Below, one piece after another: positions 23,501 through 32,500 of a DNA stretch of 64,000 bases. Every line of letters begins with the position of its first letter. Position 1 is the first letter of the stretch. A program made the position numbers and the translations under genes. Below the pieces are notes generated by a model that ran no database searches, had not been told where the DNA came from, and saw nothing but the letters and a program-made list of their open reading frames with translations. Source of the stretch: Aplidium turbinatum (lineage: Eukaryota; Chordata; Ascidiacea; Aplousobranchia; Polyclinidae). Location: positions 7,626,001 through 7,690,000 of the forward strand of contig OU964932.1 in NCBI GenBank assembly GCA_918807975.1, written 5' to 3'.

Positions 23501-26500
23501 GGCTGCTCTGGGCGAAATTCTTGGAGATTCTGGAGACCAGGGAAGTGGGCATAAGGAAGAAAAGAAGGCACGGATAAAGAATGACAACAAGGACCGAGAA
23601 GCCATGAGGACGAAGCTTCAAAAATGTATGGATCCACTTGATCCCGAGAAACATCCAGAGGATCTAGTGAACATTGCAACTGGTCAACATGGAACCCCGG
23701 CAGTGAATGTGCAGGATGCTGTGCAGAAAGGATTCAAACAGATGTGCGAATTTGAAGAGAATTTACCTGATGGCTTGCATGAAACAATTCACAAGACCGT
23801 GACTACCATGGTGGCTACAAAGAAACATGTGAATGTGGGAGGTAGTAAAGTGTACGACATGAATGTCATCTACTCCAGGGTCATAGGCCAACAGGCTAGT
23901 GGGCATGATGTTGACATAAAAGATGTCCTATCCTACGAAGTGGCCCCAGTACCAACGTCTATGTTTGACCCCACAGAAGAAATGAGAGCTGCAACATCAA
24001 AGTCTTCCTTAAAGCGACAGCTTCAGGTTGAGGTATCTGCTCGGACAACAGCAAGTGACACTTCAGTAGTTGTGATTGACGGTTCAGCCCTACTCTGGGT
24101 GATTTCTTGGCCTGCAGAGTGCAGAGGGCACCATTACAGACTACGCAAACAACTTGAAACACGCCATTGCCAAGAGACTAAAAGTTGGGGACGTTCACCT
24201 TGTGTTCGATCGGTACTACGATTACAGTAGGCTACTAAGAGTGTCACCAGAAGTGCTAGGGCCACTGGAGTTAGCCGAGTCCACGAGCTGCAGTTGAACA
24301 CCAAGTTACCACCTCAAAAGACTGTATTGACGGGGACCGAAAACAAGAAGCAGTTGATAAACCTGATTGTCAAACTTCTGATTGAAGACGAGTCATTCCA
24401 TGAATATACCCAAACTCACAAGTTGATAGTGATTGTTGAGGACGTTGCCCCATTTGAGATCATCCATGGTGGTGTAGTGATCAGAATGGCGGACCTTTCA
24501 AGTAGTCATGAGGAAGCGGACAATATCATTGTCCAACAGGTGATGCTGTCTGCTCGAAATGATGAAGTGATATCCAATGACACTGACGTTTTCATTCTCT
24601 TGCTTTATTATTATCACGTTGGAAGCATGAAAAATCGTATCACCATGGAATCACCAATTAAGGAACGAACAGTCATTGACATTGGAAAAACCGTAAAGCA
24701 TGTGTCTTTTGTGAATGAACTCCTGCCAGCCCATGCTCTTACTGGGTGTGAAACGGTAGCATGCTGCTATGGGGTTGGCAAAGGTACTGCATTGAAGGTT
24801 CTGAAAGATGGTCACTCACTGTCACTTTTAGGGGTCATTGATTCTCCCATAGAATCAGTGATTGCGCAGGCAACCACATTCATGTCACCCGGTTACGGTC
24901 AATATACTACGAGTAAATCAATGTCCGAAGCACGCTGGAGGGTATGGGCATGCAAAACGGGTCGGGCCTCCTCGGTACCACCAAAACTTTGTTCCCTTCC
25001 TCCTACAAGTGAGGCCTTTAAAGAGAATGTAAGAAGGGCCCATCACCAAGCCATTGTGTGGCGTTCACTGGAAGACAGCAATACGCCTGAACTTGATGCA
25101 GAAATGTACGGATGGGTGAAAGACTCGAAACTCAAAACGCTACAACCGATCCTCCTTCCCGCAAATGTTGAACTCACCCCAGAAACTGTCATGATCAGAT
25201 GTGGATGCAAGAGTGATAACCTCTGCAGAACGCTTTCTTGCAGCTGCACAAGGGATGGTTTGAAATGTGCAATATTCTGTGCGTGTTATGCTGCAGGTTT
25301 CAGCCAGACTCTTACTTAGCATTATAATTCAATTGGACAACATCACAGATTTATGGACTAGGTGACTTAATGACGAGATGATAACCACAACTGACTGTCT
25401 TGTGACTGTGAGAGAGGCTTGTACATTACTAATGGTAACATTTGTGAGTGATGTTATATGTTAGATGGTATTTCACAAGCAAAAGTCGCAGAAATGACGA
25501 TTTTCTATACTGTAAGTATTCAGCAAATATATCAGCAGCCATTTTGGATTTTCCTGCGATGTAATTCATATGCAAATGTTTTAATCCCTTAAATGGATTC
25601 CTTGTCAACGAAACATATGGATAGACACCAAAATTATCATTCTAGACCAAATACAAGTGAATTTGTTTGTTTTTGTTTGAAATTTGTAATATGGCAGCCC
25701 TATTGGCGGCATTATTGCATTTCTACATGATGCAATCCCCAACCAGTCAAATAAATAGTTTCAATGTATTCCTTGCCCCTCAAAACATATGGTTAGACAC
25801 CAAAATTATCATCCTAGGTCAAATACTAACTGAGTTATAGGAAGTTATCTGAAACGGCAGCCATTTTGGACGCCATCTTGAATTTCTCAAAACGCTCAAG
25901 GGTGCGCGGAGTGCACCCGGCAGATCCTGAAAGAGTAGACTCTAGGCTACCAAAATCAATAAAAAAAAAAACTTTGCATAAAATTTCCAGGTTCAGTCAT
26001 ACTTCTACCGGACTAAGGTGACGTGCTGTTGAATTGATGTAAACGTGAATGATTTTACTTTCAACAGGTACATTTTCAAGCGTATAATCAAGTTAGTATT
26101 TGCATTGCATTTTCAAGACATTGTCATTCCATTTACAGTATACCTTTTACTTTTTAGTAAACCTTTTCGTCTCTTGTTTCATGGTAATAAATCTAATTCG
26201 TTGCTAAACTTTATGTTGTGCTTAGCTCAAAGAGTCGCAGTCCATCAACCGCTAAGCCTACACAGACACATGGCATGTGTTTGCTTAACCGAAGTGGTCG
26301 AGTTTTGTTTATAATAATTAACGGTAGATCGAACGTAGCGATAACTCCGAGTGTGGCAACAAAAGCTAACTTTAATCATTTAACCAAAGAATCGGAATCG
26401 GCAAATATTTAAGAATCGGCACATCCCTACTCAGAATCCTATTTTTCCCCTTCTAACTCGTGCGAATGAAATAGAGTCACATCCGGCTATTGTGGCTGCC

Positions 26501-29500
26501 CTGTCTGTCATCATTGATTTTAAGAAAGATATGTCTGCAGTCCATCAACCGCTAAGCCTACGCAGACGCATGGCATGTGTTTGCTTAACCGAAGTGGTCG
26601 AGTTTTGTTTATAATAATTAGTGGTAGGTCGAACGTAGCGATAACTCCGAGTGTGGCAATAAAAGCAATCCTAGTGTGACGACATAATTATGTCATCCAT
26701 CTGCGTGACATTTTTCTGAATTTACGTTGCTGCTGATGAAACACACTTTCGCCCCCACGGCCAAAAAAATAGTTAGGCGCCTATGAGCTACAACATTAAG
26801 TTTCGCTGAGAAACGTTGTCGTGTTTTATCTGAGAAAACTTTCTTCAACGTTCATCAGCGAAACTCAACCTTGCAACACCCGATTTGACTATATATTTTT
26901 CGGACATTTTGACCGAATTGACTATATTTTTTTCGGATATTTTGCTAAAAAATCGCTCAATGACCGATAAATGACCGAAAAAAAAAACCCAGCCTCCGAC
27001 ACGTTGTTGTTAACTTATTTTCAAAGCCAGCATTTTGCAATTTCTGTTTTACTTTTCGTACTTGCCAACGCTGTTGCCACTGTGTCCTCATAAGTTTCTG
27101 TCTTCACATAATTGACTATAAGCTTTCCTATCATCATAATGACGTTTGACGTACATCATCTCAGCATTCCCATTTGCACTTTTCCTTTCAATATTGCGTT
27201 TAGTCATTATGTTTATCAACGCTAATTTCATTTGGCTAAGGTTTCTTTATAGAATTAAGTAGCTAGGCTTTTTGATTTTATCGTCCTCAGCTCAACGCAT
27301 GATGCCAATTTGTAATTTCAGAATTATCACTTGGGTTTATCCTTTCAGCAAAACTATTCAAAATCTTCGGACATGTTTCCTAACCAAGACCCAAGCGCTG
27401 ACATTAAACCGCAAATATCCAGGCCGATGCGTGGCAGCCAGTCCGAGCAACTTGACGCTGATCCCTTCAACTTCGACGACAACAAGTATGGCTTTGCGCC
27501 AGGGATGTACACTGTACAATACACGAACTACGGGCCCATTTGGTGTACAGTGTACATTTGTACACCTCGTAAAAGTTTAATTTTTTTTTTCTTCAAAAAA
27601 GAATCCTCCCTATACGTGGACTGGACATCCTAATTATATAGGTTTTGAAGTCTTCACAAATCAACAGTTTGAAGAACCAAAATAAATAATATAAAAAATA
27701 CTCTGACTCTCATATTAAGCTAACCTACCCCCTGGTGACCTTGTTTTGTTGCGTTACTTCGCCTTTCAGAACTCTTTAGCTCATGAACTTTACGTTCTAT
27801 CGCTTACCAAGTTCCCACCCTTCTCAGGAACCCACTGACGATCAGCATGCCTGACAGCACCGGGAGCAGCATTTCCGATCAAAAGAACAAATCCATCTCC
27901 CGTATGTCTAGCGTCACCTCCAACCCCGGTAGGTCTCTTGCAGAATTGCTCAGACAGCAACATTGAGCATGGTTACATTGATTCAACGTCTACCGCAGTT
28001 GAATCAATGTGAAAAGAGCCGATTTTTCTGTCTGGAAACCAATGTACTGGGCGGTGGTATGCTAGCCTTGAAGTGGCCGTTTAAAGCACGAGTGTATATT
28101 AAATGTGCGCGCTATGAATTAACTCAATGCTCAGGAAAGCAGGTCTTTGTTAATCTGTCTTTCATTTCATAAAAATTCTACAATGCAAACCGGATTGTTG
28201 TTCTTAACTGATTTGTATTTATGAGATATTTATAAGAATGTTTTAACTTTTTATGGGTGGTCAGGTCTAAGATCTTAGATCCGCAAGTCCAAACTGTACT
28301 CTTATGTACCTAGACAGTAGACAGTGAGTTAAACCACTGCCGTTGTGAAACCATCTCGTTAAGTGCAGCCTATTCACCTTAATTGGATCCTGGCGATTTT
28401 TATTGAAATAGATTTTTATAGGCATTTTATTTAAAACGACCCTTTCACGACGACATGAAAGTGAAACAGGTTTTAACGAATTCACTTTCTACTTTTATAC
28501 TCTGGGTTGCATTGGGCACTCTGGTCTCATTGATGTCATCTTCCATATCACGTTACTAACAAATACAAAGCTCTACCTTTTAAGGTTCGTATTGAAACAG
28601 TCGCCCAGCGTGTGCTGTGCGTATTCAGATAGAACACAATAACAAAGCAGTTTTTGTTATTTGTTGCACAGTAGTTTTGTTTCATGTGTGTGTCGTATCC
28701 AGGCTTACACCTGGTGGTTGAAGATTTAGATTAAGTGGTCGGGAAGGCAAGGAAGCCAATCTTCGTGTCCACCTTCAGGCATGCCTTTAAGTGTCCTGCC
28801 AAAGACACAGCCGCATGCTCATGAGAGTTGTCGAACCGGGGCCTTTTCGAACGTCGTTCCAGGCTCTAACCAATCGGCTATGCGGCCGACTCCTTTTGTT
28901 TCATATATCTATTTGAATAACCACCCAGCCTGCAAACGCTGCATTTTAACATCGTTCCAAGGTCGCTAGATGATAAACTATGTAAAAAGACAGCTTTGGC
29001 CTGTTGCGTATGTGCCTAATGACTCAGTCGCTGAGTAATTCCCAGACAGCAAAATCCGTCATTTTTACATTGATTCAACGTCTGCAGACTGAATCAACGA
29101 CTAACACATCCTCAATTTAAAAATGACCGATGTTGCTGCCTAGATTACCACCGTTGTCCGCTACTAATGGCCATAAGCATATGCATGGAATATTGTGCTT
29201 GGATGTTTTCACAACAGGTGCAGAAGACTCAACACTGAAAGGCCTGCTCTCATCTACCAGCAGCTCTGGAGGAGGGGCGAGCTACCAGGGAAACAAAATT
29301 TTAGTGAAACCTGAGAAAATGTCAAACATGCAACTGGCGAAAGGTAAATTAATCGCTTGTTTTAAATGTTACGTGTTGTTCGATGCAATTAGTTGTAATG
29401 CTACGGTTACACCACGGCGTTCCGTCCTTTGTTTCTCGTGCATTGCGAGCGTTGGACCTCGCCAACGTTGATCCGACGTGATGGTGGCTCTTGACGCCCT

Positions 29501-32500
29501 CCTATTCTGGATGTTGGCCGCCACGAGGTCTTTCCATTCGTTGTACGTGGACATCCCAACTGAGTCTTCCCCATTCATCTAGTTGTTGGATGCCAAGTTT
29601 TCTTCGCAGCTCTTCACTTCGTACTCTGTCCACCAATTAATTATTATCATTACATTGTCACTGTAGAAACAGCAAAAGTTGATGGATGTTTTTAAAAAAA
29701 AATATTGGAATAATAGCTAATGCTTACTTTATTGTGTAGCGAACAGTCTTGCAAGCCAACGCAGAGGATCAGCAGAGAATGCCATGAGATCAGTGGAGCT
29801 TCCCATGTCTTTGGGCGGTCATAAACCCTTGGTACGGCAAAATGCGATCGGTAAAGTAAACCAGCCCTTGAGGATGCAATCCTTGCAGGTTTGAGCTGCT
29901 GTTCAATTGGTTGAATATCAAGTGATGTTTTTATTGTAGAGTTCTTATCTTGTGATATGTTTACTCCATTGAAGAAATGATGGAGACTTACCTAGATATT
30001 TAGTTTGAAGTTTACTTACATAAAATTTATAAAGTTGAACGTGATTAACCGCTTCACTAAGATGCATTATAAAAAGAGTGTGTTTGTTTAAGATCGACCA
30101 CACTTATAGCTTCACTTGCTGCACTAGATTATATTTAACATATTATATTCATAAAATAACATAGTTTTTTCTGGTTTAAACTAAGCTAAACTATCATTAA
30201 GTAGTGGAATTGAAAGCTGAATATTTTAGAGCATTATTGCCATGTTTCATATCAGGGAGATGGCAAAGAAAAAACAAAGAAACGAACTGTGAAAGAAGAA
30301 ACGCCTAAAGGCCCCCCTAAGCGACGAGGTCGACCCCCCTCTACTGAAAAGAGAGAACACGCAGGTTTGTTGGAATCCTAATGTCTTGGATGTTGTGTAA
30401 TGTGGCTGCAGTGTCCACGAAGTTGAAGCTTAATCGTGTCAACTTTTAAAATTTCATTTTTTTTGCGATTAAAATTTTTTATCATAGAAATAAGAATAAG
30501 TAGTGCACTTCTCTGCATACGCTTTCGTGCATTAAATTTTCAGTGAAGCGTAAGAAGACTGAACCAGCAAGCGACGACTCCGAAGTGCGAGGCAAGATCG
30601 TCTTGAACGTGCAAATGAACAAAGGGACGCCAATATCATCGACAACTAAAACAAAGCCGCCGCCGCCTGAGATCCCCTCCGAGAAGAACCAACCGAGTAT
30701 GTGACAGATCTCACTCTGTTACAAATTATGTGCTATCGTGTGGTCTGGGAAGTATTATTGCATGATAACAATGTCAAAAACAATCGCAATGTAGCCCAGC
30801 AGGAATGAAAAGAGTTTTGTAATACATTTTCGTTTTCCTGCAAAATCGAGGTAGCTACTTGCATTTTGTTTCTACGTGTACAAAACGTAACATGTTTTTC
30901 AGCATCCGCTGGAGGAGTTTCCAATCCAGGAGGAAATTCTGCATCCTTGGACACTCAATATTCTTCCGAACTCCAACAGTACTTGAACTACCAAGGAGAG
31001 CAAGAGAAGAAGAAGAAAGAAAAGAAGTTGGGAGGTGGTTCCACAAGCCTCAATATCGGATCCAACAAGAACGGGAAAGGAGGATTGCAATCTAATTCTG
31101 CAGTAAGATCTATTTATGAATTAGTGCATTGCATCTTTGCTCTTCGTTTGAGCTTTTGGGTCTGAGGGTATATCTATATAGCCACTGTCAAGCATTTTAA
31201 TTTGGAAGAACAAATTCTTACTATGTAGATGCGCGGTGGCCGGTGCGGAATAAGGTTTTTTCTGCCCTGATAGGATAATTGAGCAGTTATAACAACAAAA
31301 ACTGCGCGGCCTAGTATGAATTATATTATTTGCGTATAGACACCTCCTTAAAGCATTAAGCTATCTGTGCTGTAAGTTTTGTTGCAGACTTTTTTGATTG
31401 TGTAAAAAGAATTTGAAAAACAGTTCAGCTACTTTTTATTTGACATCGAAAGCCGATCTAAAGACAAACAAACTCTACAACTTCGCAGATTTCGGGGCCA
31501 ACGGGATTCCGTGGTCAGCTAAGTTCGAACAAGATCTCGCTGACTGGCGGGAACAAATCCACCGTCTCGGCTCATCAGAAGGGCTCTCAGGTTTCCCAGC
31601 AAAGCAAAGGCGCCACCAACAAACCTCGGAAGGCTTCCATCAGTGAACTTGCAGATAAGTTGCTCTTTGATGGCGGCGGAAGGGCAGGATCACTTTTAAC
31701 TAGCAACCCTTATCGTAAAGTCGCTGGTACGTTTATTCGTGATTGAAAATTTGATTTAAGATCGTCAGTAAAACTTTATCTTATTTTATTTAACACTTCT
31801 GTCATCGATTGTGGAGTATATATTTGCAAAAATGTTTGATTTTGAAAATGTCTTTTTATTGCTGAAAAAGTTTAATTTGTAGAAATAAAGCTTGTGTTAG
31901 TGAAAGTTTACTGTATCGACTTTCAACATCTTTGGACAGCGTCTCTTAACTGTTTACTGCAGGGGTTTTTAACCAACTGAAGCGCATTTGGTGGATTAAA
32001 GCTTCAACAATTACTCCTTACTTCATACGCGTTTATGAATTCAAAGACCTCAAACAATAGCATTTTGTTGAAATAACAACACAATCTTCTATCCTTCTTA
32101 ATGAGCTTCATTATTTTCAGGTGGTACCGCTACAGCGAAGTCAGTCGACCGTGCACTATCTTCAGACCAGGCCGGTTTGTTAAAAGCGACAGGGATGTCG
32201 ATGCAAGGAAGCGGTGGCAAGTTACTGTCTGGCCAGTCACCTAAGCTTCTTGGCGGAAAATCCGTCGTTGACGATCGCGGTGTACCTAAGGGATCTCTTC
32301 CTGCGAAGCAGGGTCCTTACAACAAATCACAAGCTCACTCGGCCAAGCTCAATACCGGTGTCAACCGGAGTAACCTGGTTACAAAGAAAGACAAGCCTCG
32401 GCCGATGACGCCATCGAGAGATAGCAAAAGCAACTTATTGTCAGCGCAAGGGTCTTCGAGTATTTCCAAAACAAGCGACGGGAGTTCGAAACTCCAAGAC

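Larger units (their letters stand above)
21452..26015 (+). mobile_element. Long-TIR transposon coding for a FEN1/PIN-like nuclease
   Basis: About 520-bp terminal inverted repeats (21452-21970 and 25500-26015), highly similar to each other, bound a 3.5-kb interior with one broken gene. The termini pair as tagtccggt/accggacta; the next 25 bp or so differ, then the repeats are nearly identical. The flanking sequences share only about agg, so the target-site duplication is short or unresolved. Each repeat holds two copies of an ataattttggtgtcta-type motif about 172 bp apart. The protein shows no DDE catalytic domain that I recognise; it looks like a flap-endonuclease relative. Homologous genes are common in animal genomes, but I know no established superfamily name. 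It sits inside the hAT-like element 20537-26992, so it arrived later. Confidence 0.88.
20537..26992. mobile_element. Outer hAT-like element, host of a nested transposon
   Basis: The ends are inverted repeats (ctgggttttttttttcg) followed by several gtcattt(a/t)(t/c)cgg motifs. They are flanked by the perfect 8-bp duplication cctccgac (20529-20536 and 26993-27000); an 8-bp duplication is the hAT hallmark. Its own sequence is only 20537-21451 and 26016-26992, because another element of 4.56 kb sits inside. The left part has a short frame starting MSSRKLNQTSLRNYF (21361), which looks like the N-terminus of a hAT transposase but stops soon after. The right part has a 130-bp block present twice, 300 bp apart. 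It lies in MED1 intron 17. Confidence 0.85.

Noticed and set aside
27486-27580. Longer MED1 exon 18 (frame stays open to 27633)
   Set aside because: The phase of exon 19 demands the donor at 27486; the extension ends in a low-complexity run.
28800-28885. Minus-strand tRNA gene
   Set aside because: Same reasons as at 63170; no plausible anticodon arm.
31398-31646. Separate plus-strand gene overlapping MED1 exon 25
   Set aside because: It is a shadow frame; the MED1 frame here matches the family and the splice phases.
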